Shown one piece after another: positions 32,203 through 41,685 of a stretch of DNA of 60,232 bases. The translations under genes and the position numbers were made by a program. The notes under the pieces were generated by a model. It did not search any database and was not told where the DNA came from. It saw nothing but the letters and a program-made list of their open reading frames with translations. Source of the stretch: an uncultured Spartobacteria bacterium (GTDB taxonomy: Bacteria > Verrucomicrobiota > Verrucomicrobiia > Chthoniobacterales > Chthoniobacteraceae); the NCBI GenBank assembly GCA_903933715.1, contig CAIZLD010000075.1, positions 1 to 60,232 of the forward strand, read 5' to 3'. The stretch's first letter is position 1; each line of letters opens with the position of its first letter.

Positions 32203-33516
32203 TTACGGCCGGAGTTCGTGATCCACTTGGGAGCGGAGGGCGCGCCGGGTGTCGATCAACAGGTGCGAACGTTTGCGGATTTCCTCCCAATCGTAGCATG
32301 AATGGTCGGTGGCGATCACCACGCAATCGGCCTGTTCCAATGCGGTGTGGAAATCGCTGACGCACGCCATCTCCATTCCGTCGTGCTTAAAGCACGGGAC
32401 GTGGGGATCGTGATAATTCACGAGCGCCCCTTTCTCGCTCAAATGCGCAATGATGTCGAGCGCCGGGGATTCCCGCATATCGCTGACATCCTTTTTATAG
32501 GCCACTCCCAATACCAGTACTTGGGCTCCCTTGACCGGCTTGCATGCCTCGTTGAGGGCATCCTGAACTTTTTGCGACCAATACCGCGGCATGCTGGTAT
32601 TCACTTCGCTGGCCAGCTCGATAAAACGGGCGGTGTAATTAAGCGTCCGCAGTTTCCACGAAAGATAGAGGGGGTCGATCGGGATGCAGTGGCCGCCCAG
32701 GCCGGGACCGGGGGTGAATTTCATGAACCCGAACGGTTTGGTCGCGGCGGCATCGATCACCTCCCAGACGTCGAGCCCCAGCCGGTCGCACATTAAGAGC
32801 ACCTCGTTGACCAGGCCGATGTTCACGGCCCGATAGGTGTTTTCCAAAAGCTTGACCATCTCGGCGGCCTCGGTGGACGAGACCGGGACCAGCGTGTCAA
32901 TCGCCCGCCCATAAAAAGCCCGGGCGACTTCCAGGCAGTCCAGCGTCACTCCGCCAATGACCTTGGGCGTCGAGCGGGTGGTCCAATCGGTGCGGCCCGG
33001 ATCGACCCGTTCGGGCGAAAACGCGAGGAAGAAATTCTCTCCCACTTTGAGGCGGTGCTGGCTCTTGGAAAGCAGCGGCAGAACGACTTCCACCGTGGTG
33101 CCGGGATAGGTTGTTGACTCAAGCACCACGACCATTCCCGGCAGGAGATAGTTGGCGAGCTGCTCGCTCACTTCCACAATGTAAGAAATATTAGGGTCAC
33201 CCGTTTTATTCAACGGAGTCGGAACGCAGATCGAGACAGCGTCACATTTTTCGAGAACCGAAAAATCGCTCGTGGCCGAAAGCCGCCCCCGGCAGACAAG
33301 ATCTTGCACGGAGCGCTGGTTGACGTCGTCAATATAGGATTGACCGCTGTTGATCGCGTCCACCTTGCGCGGGTCCAGATCAATGCCGATCACCCGGTAA
33401 CCCGATTCCGCGAATACGACAGCCAACGGCAATCCCACATATCCCAGCCCGATAACCGCCACGCGGGCATCGCCCGATGCCAGTTTTCCAATCAGTCTCG
33501 ATTTGCTGTTATCCAT
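32203..33516 (-). CDS. UDP-N-acetylglucosamine 6-dehydrogenase (WbpA type)
   Basis: A 437-residue nucleotide-sugar dehydrogenase. It has the NAD fold VAVIGLGYVGLPLAVVFAES, the middle block EMVKLLENTYRAVNIGLVNE, the catalytic cysteine region GPGLGGHCIPIDPLYLSW and the C-terminal VLVLGVAYKKDVSDMRESPA. Its long form with this C-terminus fits UDP-GlcNAc (WbpA/WecC-like) dehydrogenases rather than the shorter UDP-glucose enzymes. The ATG at 33516 has a strong AAGGAAGG site; the frame is open upstream to 33558. It is divergent from the sugar transferase and probably makes UDP-GlcNAcA, the first step of the sugar route in this cluster. Confidence 0.88.
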   Translation of the reverse strand: MDNSKSRLIGKLASGDARVAVIGLGYVGLPLAVVFAESGYRVIGIDLDPRKVDAINSGQSYIDDVNQRSVQDLVCRGRLSATSDFSVLEKCDAVSICVPTPLNKTGDPNISYIVEVSEQLANYLLPGMVVVLESTTYPGTTVEVVLPLLSKSQHRLKVGENFFLAFSPERVDPGRTDWTTRSTPKVIGGVTLDCLEVARAFYGRAIDTLVPVSSTEAAEMVKLLENTYRAVNIGLVNEVLLMCDRLGLDVWEVIDAAATKPFGFMKFTPGPGLGGHCIPIDPLYLSWKLRTLNYTARFIELASEVNTSMPRYWSQKVQDALNEACKPVKGAQVLVLGVAYKKDVSDMRESPALDIIAHLSEKGALVNYHDPHVPCFKHDGMEMACVSDFHTALEQADCVVIATDHSCYDWEEIRKRSHLLIDTRRALRSQVDHELRP

Positions 33517-33699
33517 TGGCCCTTCCTTTGATTCAATTGATTCCCTAGTCGATTCCATTGCCCACTAATCGCGCAAACGAGAGCCGATGGATGCTCTCTC
33601 CCGGTTCCAATCTTTTGCGTTCACAGTCGGCCAAAAAAGGAGCCGCACGGCATCTTCTCTGAAACAGCGGGATGGCGGCAAATTTGGACAGCGGCCACC

Positions 33700-34566
33700 A
33701 TGCATCGCTTCCACGAATGGACTGAGGTGAGATGGCATAATGAATCCGGCGATGCATACCGGCAAACGGGAGGTCAAAAACAGTTGAAGTCCGAAAGAAT
33801 CATTAAATCGCCCCGGGTGGGCACGTTTTTTCCATGGATCGGGACGGACCCGAAAAATACCGGGGGAGATGCGGCTTTGCACGGCAATGCCAGGGCGGGA
33901 TCTTTGCAAATCCCTCGCTGGAAACGTTGCCTGGACCTGTTCTGCATTCTGTTGAGCCTGCCGGTTCTGCTGCCGATTGTGCTCCTCATCAGTCTGGGAA
34001 TCCTGATTGTTTCGCCCGGTCCGGTATTTTTCCGCCAGGAACGAATCGGTTATCGGGGTCGTCGTTTCCAATGCCTGAAATTCCGGAGCATGAAAGTGGG
34101 AGCCGAAACCCGCTCTCACGAAAACTATCTCCAGGAGATCATCCGGAAAGACCGGCCGATGACGAAACTCGATGCCTCGAACGATCCGCGCCTGATTCCG
34201 TTTGGAAAGTTTTTCCGCGCAAGCGGACTCGATGAGCTTCCGCAACTCTGGAATGTGGTTCGGGGCGATATGAGCCTGGTCGGCCCCCGTCCTTGCACGG
34301 TTGGCGAATTTGAGCATTTCAACGATTGGCAGCGCAGCCGATGCGACGCGCCTCCGGGTCTCACCGGCTATTGGCAGGTCAATGGCAAGAACAAGACGAC
34401 TTTCAGCAAAATGATAGCAATGGATGTTTTCTACGCCAACAACATGTCCCTGGGGATGGATTTGGGAATCCTCCTCAAGACAGCTCCGGTTTTGGCGTCA
34501 CAGGTTTTCGAAACGCGAAAATTCATGCGTTCCGGGAAAAAGGAAATCAAACCCTTTATGGGATAA
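33700..34566 (+). CDS. Initiating sugar-phosphate transferase (undecaprenyl-phosphate acceptor)
   Basis: A 288-residue monotopic transferase that starts polysaccharide synthesis on undecaprenyl phosphate. After about 70 unconserved residues there is one hydrophobic segment (LFCILLSLPVLLPIVLLISL) and then the conserved bacterial sugar transferase domain with FRQERIGYRGRRFQCLKFRSM, RASGLDELPQLWNVVRGDMS and LVGPRPCTVGEF. The large N-terminal part of WcaJ-type enzymes is missing, as in the compact family members. The first ATG is used but the true start could be inside the unconserved part. Confidence 0.9.
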   Translation: MHRFHEWTEVRWHNESGDAYRQTGGQKQLKSERIIKSPRVGTFFPWIGTDPKNTGGDAALHGNARAGSLQIPRWKRCLDLFCILLSLPVLLPIVLLISLGILIVSPGPVFFRQERIGYRGRRFQCLKFRSMKVGAETRSHENYLQEIIRKDRPMTKLDASNDPRLIPFGKFFRASGLDELPQLWNVVRGDMSLVGPRPCTVGEFEHFNDWQRSRCDAPPGLTGYWQVNGKNKTTFSKMIAMDVFYANNMSLGMDLGILLKTAPVLASQVFETRKFMRSGKKEIKPFMG

Positions 34567-34592
34567 ATCCAACAAAAACAAAGGAAGGAATT

Positions 34593-35642
34593 ATGGGGGA
34601 ACCTATTTCAGTAGGCGTGGTTGGATGTGGATATTGGGGACCGAATTTGATTCGCAATCTCAAAGCCCTGCGCACCTGCCGTGTCAAAACGATGTGCGAT
34701 GCGAGCGAGGAGCGTCTTGCTCATTTGAGGAACATTTACCCGGATGTCGAGGGAGTCACGGATTATTGCGCGATGCTTCAGGACAAAGAGCTGGACGCGA
34801 TTGTTGTTGCCACTCCCGTAAAATACCATTTCGCGATCGCACGGGCCGCGCTGTTGGCCGGGAAACACACGTTCATCGAAAAACCGATGGCTGCGTCGGT
34901 GGCCGAATGCGAGGAGTTGATCGAAATCGCCCATCAAAAGGGGCTGATCCTGATGGTCGGCCACACGTTTCTCTATTCATCACCGGTCAAAAAAATGCTG
35001 GAGATCATCCGAAACGGGGACATCGGCGAGATTCGCTATATTAACTCGCGGCGGCTGAATCTGGGCCTGTTCCAAAAGGATATCAATGTGGCGTGGGATC
35101 TCGCGCCCCACGATATTTCCATCATTTTGCATATCCTTGATGAGTTCCCCGTCTCGGTGAACTGCCAGGGGAACGCGCATGTCACCGTGGGAATCGAGGA
35201 TGTCACGAATCTCTCTCTGATCTTCAAAAACAAGCGTTTTGCCACAATCCAGAGCAGTTGGCTCGAGCCGAGAAAAGTTCGCGAGATGACGATCGTCGGC
35301 ACGCGCCGGATGATCCTCTACGATGATGTCCAGACGCTGGAAAAAATCCGGATCTACGACACCCGCGTCGAACGCCCGCCGCATTACGACACGTTCGCCG
35401 ACTTCCACTACTCCTATCATTACGGGGATAGCTATATTCCCAAGCTCCAGCAGGAGGAGCCGTTGAAGGCCGAGTGCCAGCATTTTCTGGATTCGATCCA
35501 GACCGGGACGCCGCCGCTGACCGATGGCCATGCGGGATTGAGGCTCGTGCGGATTCTCGAAGCCTCGTCAATGTCCCTTAAACAAAACGGCGCGCCGGTG
35601 GCATTGCAAAAACCGCCCATTGAGGAGGAATCCTTAAACTAA
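34593..35642 (+). CDS. Gfo/Idh/MocA oxidoreductase (WbpB type)
   Basis: A 349-residue NAD-dependent oxidoreductase. It begins with VGVVGCGYWGPNLIRNL, has VATPVKYHFAIARAALLAGK and the EKPMA motif, and the dehydrogenase half HDISIILHILDEFP. It probably oxidises UDP-GlcNAcA at C3, giving the substrate of the aminotransferase at 36146-37258 (inferred from neighbours). The ATG at 34593 follows AAGGAAGG; the longer frame from 34326 overlaps the previous gene and is rejected. Confidence 0.88.
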   Translation: MGEPISVGVVGCGYWGPNLIRNLKALRTCRVKTMCDASEERLAHLRNIYPDVEGVTDYCAMLQDKELDAIVVATPVKYHFAIARAALLAGKHTFIEKPMAASVAECEELIEIAHQKGLILMVGHTFLYSSPVKKMLEIIRNGDIGEIRYINSRRLNLGLFQKDINVAWDLAPHDISIILHILDEFPVSVNCQGNAHVTVGIEDVTNLSLIFKNKRFATIQSSWLEPRKVREMTIVGTRRMILYDDVQTLEKIRIYDTRVERPPHYDTFADFHYSYHYGDSYIPKLQQEEPLKAECQHFLDSIQTGTPPLTDGHAGLRLVRILEASSMSLKQNGAPVALQKPPIEEESLN

Positions 35643-36149
35643 ATGAAAGCCCCCTCCCCCATGGAGTTCCATCGGATTGCGCCCGACGTGAAGCTCGGCC
35701 GGGATGTACGGATCTTTGCCTTCGTCAACCTTTACGGATGCGAGATCGGCGACGAAGTTAAAATCGGCGCCTTTGTGGAAATCCAAAAAGGCGTCAAAAT
35801 CGGCGACCACTGCAAAATATCAAGCCACACCTTCATCTGCGAAGGGGTTACAATCGAACCGGCCGTCTTCATCGGGCATGGCGTGACATTCATTAACGAT
35901 CGCTACCCTCGCGCCACCAATGCCGACGGGGCGCTGCAAACCGAGGCGGACTGGGCGCCGCTCCCCACACTGATCCGGCGGGGAGCTTCCATCGGCTCCG
36001 GCGCGACGATCCTCGGCGGAATCACCGTGGGGGAACACGCCATTGTCGGCGCGGGAAGCGTCGTCACCCGGGATGTGCCGCCCCACGCCGTTGTCGCGGG
36101 AAACCCTGCATCAATACTTTGTAAACACCCAACCCAAATTCCAAAATGA
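35643..36149 (+). CDS. Left-handed beta-helix N-acetyltransferase (WbpD type)
   Basis: A 168-residue hexapeptide-repeat transferase. The isoleucine-rich turns VKLGRDVRIFAFVNLYGCEI, VKIGAFVEIQKGVKIGDHC and IGSGATILGGITVGEHAIVG alternate with the active-site segment GHGVTFINDRYPRATN. It resembles WbpD, which acetylates the 3-amino group of UDP-GlcNAc3NA. It starts directly at the stop of the previous gene and overlaps the aminotransferase as ATGA. Confidence 0.88.
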   Translation: MKAPSPMEFHRIAPDVKLGRDVRIFAFVNLYGCEIGDEVKIGAFVEIQKGVKIGDHCKISSHTFICEGVTIEPAVFIGHGVTFINDRYPRATNADGALQTEADWAPLPTLIRRGASIGSGATILGGITVGEHAIVGAGSVVTRDVPPHAVVAGNPASILCKHPTQIPK

Positions 36150-37258
36150 AAGTACCCTTCCTTGACCTCCACGCCCACCACGAACCGCTCCGGCAACAAT
36201 TTGACGAAGTAATCCATCATGTCATCGAGAGCGGCGCGTTTGCCGGCGGACCGTTTGTTGACCGGTTTGAAGAAGATTTTGCCGCCTATTGCGAATGCGC
36301 ACACGCCATCGGGGTGGGCAGTGGCACGGAAGCGCTTTGGTTGTGCCTTCTCGCGCTCGGCATCGGGGCCGGAGACGAGGTCATCACCGTCCCCAATTCC
36401 TTTATGGCCACGGCGGAAGCGATCTCCTATTGCGGCGCGCGGCCGGTGTTTGTCGATGTCGATGAATGCACTTATACGATGAACCCGGAGGCTTTGGCGG
36501 ACGCCATCACTCCCAAAACCAAGGCGATCATTCCGGTTCATATTTTCGGCCAGCCTGCCGATATGGATCCGATTCTCGCGCTGGCCCAGGAACACGGGTT
36601 GCATGTGATCGAAGATGCATGCCAGGCCCACGGTGCCCGCTACAAAGAGCGGCGTGCTGGTTCGATGGGGATCGCGGGCTGTTTCAGTTTTTATCCCGGC
36701 AAAAATCTCGGCGCATTTGGCGAAGCCGGCGCCATTGTGACAAACAACCCCGATTTGAATGAAAAAATCCGCGTTTTGCGCGACCACGGTCAGTTCCGAA
36801 AATACCATCATTCCAAGATTGGATGGAACTGCCGGATGGACGGCATCCAGGGGGGAATCCTTCGCGTGAAATTGAAAATGCTCGAAAACAAAAACCAAAA
36901 TCGCAGGGCTCACGCCGCACATTACAACCGGGCGTTAGTCCAGATCCCCGGGGTGCTCACTCCCCTGCATGCCTCGTACGCGCAGCATGTCTATCATATC
37001 TATGCCATTCGCGTGAAGGAGCGCGAACGGATCATGGAACGGCTCACCCAAAAACAAATCGGGTGCGCCGTTCATTATCCTATCCCGATTCACCTTCAGG
37101 AAGCTTACCGAAGCCTCGGCTACGAGAAAGGCTCCTTCCCGGTCGCCGAACGATGTGCCCGGGAATTTATCTCTTTGCCGATGTACCCCGAGCTGACCTC
37201 TGAACAAGTGAAGCAGGTGGCCTCATGCCTGAATGAGGCCATCTCAGAAATCGACTAG
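36146..37258 (+). CDS. DegT/DnrJ/EryC1-type sugar aminotransferase (WbpE type)
   Basis: A 370-residue PLP-dependent sugar aminotransferase. It has the start VPFLDLHAHHEPLRQQFDEV, GSGTEALWLCLLALGIGAGD, EDACQAHGA and the PLP lysine in CFSFYPGKNLGAFGEAGA. By position between WbpB- and WbpD-like genes it should aminate C3 of the UDP-uronic acid using glutamate. Confidence 0.92.
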   Translation: MKVPFLDLHAHHEPLRQQFDEVIHHVIESGAFAGGPFVDRFEEDFAAYCECAHAIGVGSGTEALWLCLLALGIGAGDEVITVPNSFMATAEAISYCGARPVFVDVDECTYTMNPEALADAITPKTKAIIPVHIFGQPADMDPILALAQEHGLHVIEDACQAHGARYKERRAGSMGIAGCFSFYPGKNLGAFGEAGAIVTNNPDLNEKIRVLRDHGQFRKYHHSKIGWNCRMDGIQGGILRVKLKMLENKNQNRRAHAAHYNRALVQIPGVLTPLHASYAQHVYHIYAIRVKERERIMERLTQKQIGCAVHYPIPIHLQEAYRSLGYEKGSFPVAERCAREFISLPMYPELTSEQVKQVASCLNEAISEID

Positions 37259-37275
37259 TTACCTTCCTCAACATC

Positions 37276-39450
37276 ATGAAAACTATAACACCCCAAGAGC
37301 CCGAAACCGGCATTAATTTAAACGATATTCTGTTCATTCTTTTCCGACACAAAGGAAAGATCATTATCAGCACTCTGACCGGCATTGTGGCATCGCTGGT
37401 TTTCTATTTTCATTTCCCGATTTACGAGTCGAAGGCCAAGCTCATTGTCCGCTATGTATTGGACCGCAGCCCCGTGGACAAGGTCGAGGCAGGCACGAAT
37501 GCGGTGAACAGTCTCGTCGGCGATGCCATTATCAACTCGGAAGTGGAGATCCTTAACAGCATGGACCTCGCGTTGCAGGTGGCGGAGTCGGTGGGTCCAA
37601 GGGTGCTGCTCCCAAAAGCAGCCGACCCCAACAAAGATCAAGCGGCTGGAATGATCGCCTCCGGGCTTAAGGTTTCTCAAAAACTGGGCAGCAATGTCAT
37701 TACGGTTTCCTATCGAAATCGGAATCCCGGAATTCCCAAGCGCATTGTTGAAGATCTTGTAACCCACTACTTTGACAAGCATCTGCAAGTACACCGTTCG
37801 CTGGGAACCTTTGATTATGTGATGCGCGAAACACAAAAAGTGCGTTTGCAGCTTCATCAGACCGAGGAACAGCTCAAGACGTTGAAGGAAAAAGCGGGCA
37901 TTCTTTCTCTCGCTGAGAGCACCGCAAACATCAGCACCACCCTGATCAAAAGTCAGGAAGAGTTTAACGCCGCTGAGGTGGAGCGGGCCGAACAGCTTGC
38001 CCGTGTTCAGGAAATCGAAAAATGGATCTCCGGGCTGGGGACATCGCTGGCTGCCACTCCCGACCAGCAAAACCGGAACCGGGATGGCATTCAGGAATAC
38101 CAAACTCTTGGATTCCGTCTGGACGATCTGCGCCGGAGGGAGCGGGATCTGCTCTCCAAATATACCGAGGAAAACCAGCAGGTAAAACTGGTTCGTAATC
38201 AAATCGCCGACATCGAGAAGCGGCGGCGCGGGATCGAGAAAGTTTACCCGGGCATTCTGAGGCTTTCCGGACCGGCCACCGCCTCGGCCTCATCACCCCG
38301 GTTTGATCTCGCGTCGGAAAAAACCCGCCTCGCCTCAATCGACGCCAAGACTGGCGTCCTATCGTCCCAACTCCACACCACCCAGGAGAAGGCCGCCCGG
38401 ATTGCATCGATTGGCACTGAGATTGCACAACTCGAACGTCAAAAAGAGTTGGAGGAAACCAATTACCGGTATTTCGAGAGCAGCCTGGAAAAGGCTCGCA
38501 TTGATGAAACGCTCGACCCATCCAAAATCCCAAACATCAGCATCGTCCAAAATCCAACCGACGCCCAGCGCGATTACGAGGGAATGAACAAGATCATGAT
38601 CGGTCTGGTCGGAGGAGGCTTGGTGTTCGGCCTTGCGCTTTCTTTTCTGATTGAACTGCTGTTTGACCGGACCGTAAAGCGGCCGCTGGAAATTGAGTCG
38701 CGTCTGCGTCTTCCCTTGCTGGTCACGATTCCGTATCTCCCTCCGCCCCGCAACATGCGCCAGCCTTCACCTGGTGAGGAGAGCGAATCAGAGACTTCAA
38801 TCGAAGAGGTCAGAAAATCCGAGGTCATCCACCAACTCCATCTCTATTTGGAGGCGATTCGGGACCGGCTGATTCTCTACTTCGAACTCAACAAAATGAT
38901 GCGCAAACCGAAGATGATCGCGGTCACCGGAGTCTCCCCGTCTGCGGGAATTTCCACGGTGGCGGGAGGTCTCGCCGCCTCGCTTTCGGAAACCGGTGAA
39001 GGGAAGGTTTTGCTCGTCAATATGAATGTTGGGCATCCCGAGATGCATCCGTTCCGCAATGGGAAGCCGGTGCAGTCTCTGGTTGATATTTTGAAAACGA
39101 GCCGGCAGGAACGCGATCCCGTTCACGGCCTTTACCTCGCTACGGCCGGTACCGAAAAAACCGGGCACGCCCAGTTCATTCCGAAGAAATTCTACGATCT
39201 CATGCCAAATCTCAAGGAGAGTGATTTCGATTACATTATCTTTGACATGCCCCCATTAAACCAAACGAGCACCACGGTGGCTTTTGCCGGTTTCATGGAC
39301 AAAGTGTTGATGGTCATCGAAGCGGGAGCGAGCCACCCGGAATCGCTCAAGCGGGCCTATCGGGAACTGCTCAACACCAATGCCGATGTCTCTTGCATTT
39401 TCAATAAAGCCCGCCCCTGCGCCCCCAAATACATCGAAGGGGAAATCTAA
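37276..39450 (+). CDS. Chain-length/co-polymerase protein with degenerate BY-kinase domain
   Basis: A 724-residue Wzc/GumC-type membrane protein. It has a first membrane span near residues 28-47, a long periplasmic coiled region (residues about 170-430), a second span (IGLVGGGLVFGLALSFLIEL, about 441-460) and a cytoplasmic P-loop domain. The domain's Walker A is GVSPSAGISTVAGG near residue 551: the GK(S/T) lysine is missing. The A' motif VLLVNMNVGHP has asparagine for the usual aspartate. Walker B YIIFDMPP is kept. There is no C-terminal tyrosine cluster. It probably controls polysaccharide chain length without kinase activity. Confidence 0.88.
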   Translation: MKTITPQEPETGINLNDILFILFRHKGKIIISTLTGIVASLVFYFHFPIYESKAKLIVRYVLDRSPVDKVEAGTNAVNSLVGDAIINSEVEILNSMDLALQVAESVGPRVLLPKAADPNKDQAAGMIASGLKVSQKLGSNVITVSYRNRNPGIPKRIVEDLVTHYFDKHLQVHRSLGTFDYVMRETQKVRLQLHQTEEQLKTLKEKAGILSLAESTANISTTLIKSQEEFNAAEVERAEQLARVQEIEKWISGLGTSLAATPDQQNRNRDGIQEYQTLGFRLDDLRRRERDLLSKYTEENQQVKLVRNQIADIEKRRRGIEKVYPGILRLSGPATASASSPRFDLASEKTRLASIDAKTGVLSSQLHTTQEKAARIASIGTEIAQLERQKELEETNYRYFESSLEKARIDETLDPSKIPNISIVQNPTDAQRDYEGMNKIMIGLVGGGLVFGLALSFLIELLFDRTVKRPLEIESRLRLPLLVTIPYLPPPRNMRQPSPGEESESETSIEEVRKSEVIHQLHLYLEAIRDRLILYFELNKMMRKPKMIAVTGVSPSAGISTVAGGLAASLSETGEGKVLLVNMNVGHPEMHPFRNGKPVQSLVDILKTSRQERDPVHGLYLATAGTEKTGHAQFIPKKFYDLMPNLKESDFDYIIFDMPPLNQTSTTVAFAGFMDKVLMVIEAGASHPESLKRAYRELLNTNADVSCIFNKARPCAPKYIEGEI

Positions 39451-39460
39451 GCGTCAATCT

Positions 39461-40570
39461 ATGCAAAGCCGGACCGCACAACCGATCGAAGCCGTTCCAC
39501 ACGCCCTCCGCCGCCGGGCGAGAATTTGGATCGACCTCGATAACACCCCGCATGTCCCGTTTTTCAAACCGATCATTCGGGAACTGAGAGATCGGGGGCA
39601 CAAGGTTGCGCTAAGCGCGCGCGATGCTTTCCAGGTGTGCGACATGGCGGATCAAGCGGGGCTCGATTACCGAAAAATCGGACGCCATTATGGCAGGAGC
39701 CGATTCCTGAAGGTCTGGGGACTCGCATGGCGCAGCCTGCAATTGCTGCCGTTTGTGTTGCAGAAACGCCCCACGATCGCGCTCTCGCACGGATCGCGCT
39801 CCCAGATCTTAATCTGTAATCTGCTTGGGATTCCGACGGTGATGCTCATGGATTACGAGTTCGCGCAGACTCCCCCGATGGTTCGGCCGCGGTGGGAGAT
39901 CGTGCCGGACGTGCTGCAAAATCATGCGCTTCAGTGCAAGGAAAAATCTCGCATCAGGTGTTATCGGGGGATCAAGGAAGATGTCTATGCCTGCGACCTG
40001 CGGCGGGATGCAACCCTGTTGCGGCAGCTTGGAATTGACAGTCGCCAAATAATCGCGACGGTCCGGCCGCCCGCCTGCGAAGCCCATTATCATCATCCCG
40101 ACAGCGATCTGTTGTTCGAATGTTTTATGGAGCGCCTCTGCAAAGCGCAAGGGGTGGTCGCGGTGCTTTTGCCACGGAACAAAAGCCAGGAGGCCGGGTT
40201 TCGCAAAAGATGGCCCCACTGGTTCACCGATGGCAAGGTGATCATCCCAAAGGAAGCCGTCGATGGCCTGAATCTGTTATGGCATTCCGATTTGGTGGTC
40301 AGCGGGGGCGGCACGATGAACCGGGAAGCGGCAGCGCTCGATGTGCCTGTTTACAGCATTTTCCGGGGAAAGATGGGGGCTATCGACCGCCATTTGCACC
40401 GCAAGGGGCGCATGGCCCTCATCGAAAGCGTGGAAGAGATTTACACACGGATTTTGTTTCAGCATCGGGATAAATCGCACTCGCCGGATACCAGGAGGCG
40501 CCCCGCCCTGGACGATATTCTGGATCGCATCGAGGAAATCATCACGGTCGAAGCTTCTCAACGCCGTTGA
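39461..40570 (+). CDS. DUF354 family protein
   Basis: A 369-residue protein of the DUF354 family, which has a GT-B-like fold related to UDP-GlcNAc 2-epimerases. It begins IWIDLDNTPHVPFFKPIIRE, has LSHGSRSQILICNLLGIPTV, MDYEFAQTPP and the C-terminal VVSGGGTMNREAAALDVPVY. It lies next to the 2-epimerase and may transfer or process the uronic-acid sugar. The ATG at 39461 is used; the frame is open upstream inside the Wzc gene. Exact activity unknown. Confidence 0.85.
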   Translation: MQSRTAQPIEAVPHALRRRARIWIDLDNTPHVPFFKPIIRELRDRGHKVALSARDAFQVCDMADQAGLDYRKIGRHYGRSRFLKVWGLAWRSLQLLPFVLQKRPTIALSHGSRSQILICNLLGIPTVMLMDYEFAQTPPMVRPRWEIVPDVLQNHALQCKEKSRIRCYRGIKEDVYACDLRRDATLLRQLGIDSRQIIATVRPPACEAHYHHPDSDLLFECFMERLCKAQGVVAVLLPRNKSQEAGFRKRWPHWFTDGKVIIPKEAVDGLNLLWHSDLVVSGGGTMNREAAALDVPVYSIFRGKMGAIDRHLHRKGRMALIESVEEIYTRILFQHRDKSHSPDTRRRPALDDILDRIEEIITVEASQRR

Positions 40571-40575
40571 ACGAT

Positions 40576-41685
40576 ATGAAAAGCCTTAAAATCATCGTGG
40601 TCGCCGGAGCACGCCCCAATTTTATGAAAGTCGCTCCATTAATGCGGGCGATCTGTGAACACAATGTCACCGGGCCTCAAATCAATGTACAGTTATTACA
40701 CACCGGCCAGCATTATGACGAGACGATGTCGGATGTTTTTTTTCGGGAACTCGGGATTCGCCCTCCCGATTTCAGTCTCGGCGTCGGCGCGGGCTCCCAC
40801 GCGTTTCAAACCGCCCGGATCATGACCGGCATCGAGCCGATCCTCGAACGCGAGCGGCCCGACTGGACGGTGGTAGTGGGGGATGTCAACTCCACACTGG
40901 CCTGTACATTAGTCTGCGCCAAAATGGGGTTGCGGGTGGCTCACATCGAGGCCGGATTGCGGAGCTTTGACCGCAGCATGCCCGAGGAGGTCAACCGCCT
41001 CGCCACGGATGTCTTGGCCGATCTGCTATTGACCCCCTCCAAAGACGCCAGTGAAAATCTGCGCCGGGAAGGCGTCCCGGAGCGCCGAATCCGAATGGTC
41101 GGAAATATCATGATCGACTCGCTGGTGCAAAATCTGGAGGCGGCCCGGTGCAGCCGGATTCTAGACACGCTCGATCTGCGGCCCCGCCGGTTTGTTTACG
41201 CCACCCTCCACCGGCCCGCGAACGTGGATCGGCGCGAGCACCTGGAACGCATCATCCGGGAGCTGGGAGAATTCTCGCGGCAATACGAGGTCGTGTTCCC
41301 GGTTCATCCCCGCACGCGCAAGATGCTGGGGCAATTCAAAATTGATTCCACGCGCTGGAATCGCCTCAAGCTGACCGCTCCTAACGGATACCACGACTCC
41401 CTTTGCCTTACTGAAAATGCGCGGCTTGTGATCACCGACTCGGGCGGTTTGCAGGAGGAGTCCACCTATTTTGGAACGCCTTGCCTGACGCTGCGCCCCA
41501 ATACGGAACGCCCGGTAACGATCACGGTCGGCAGCAATCGGCTGACCGCGATTGATACGCTGGCGGCGGATATTCGGGGAGTGATGACGCTGCCGGAGCG
41601 GTTCGGCAATCGCCCTCCGCTCTGGGATGGAAAAACCGCTCCACGCGTGGTCTCCGCAATTTTGGAACAGGAGGTGCGCTCGTGA
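40576..41685 (+). CDS. Non-hydrolysing UDP-sugar 2-epimerase (WecB/WbpI type)
   Basis: A 369-residue epimerase. It shows the start VVAGARPNFMKVAPLMRAI, LHTGQHYDETMSDVFF, GDVNSTLA, HIEAGLRSFDRSMPEEVNR, and the end TDSGGLQEESTYFGTPCL. In this cluster the likely substrate is UDP-GlcNAc3NAcA, giving UDP-ManNAc3NAcA as WbpI does; plain UDP-GlcNAc is possible too. The frame begins with TTG at 40567 and the ATG at 40576 is used. The next gene starts at a GTGA overlap. Confidence 0.9.
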   Translation: MKSLKIIVVAGARPNFMKVAPLMRAICEHNVTGPQINVQLLHTGQHYDETMSDVFFRELGIRPPDFSLGVGAGSHAFQTARIMTGIEPILERERPDWTVVVGDVNSTLACTLVCAKMGLRVAHIEAGLRSFDRSMPEEVNRLATDVLADLLLTPSKDASENLRREGVPERRIRMVGNIMIDSLVQNLEAARCSRILDTLDLRPRRFVYATLHRPANVDRREHLERIIRELGEFSRQYEVVFPVHPRTRKMLGQFKIDSTRWNRLKLTAPNGYHDSLCLTENARLVITDSGGLQEESTYFGTPCLTLRPNTERPVTITVGSNRLTAIDTLAADIRGVMTLPERFGNRPPLWDGKTAPRVVSAILEQEVRS

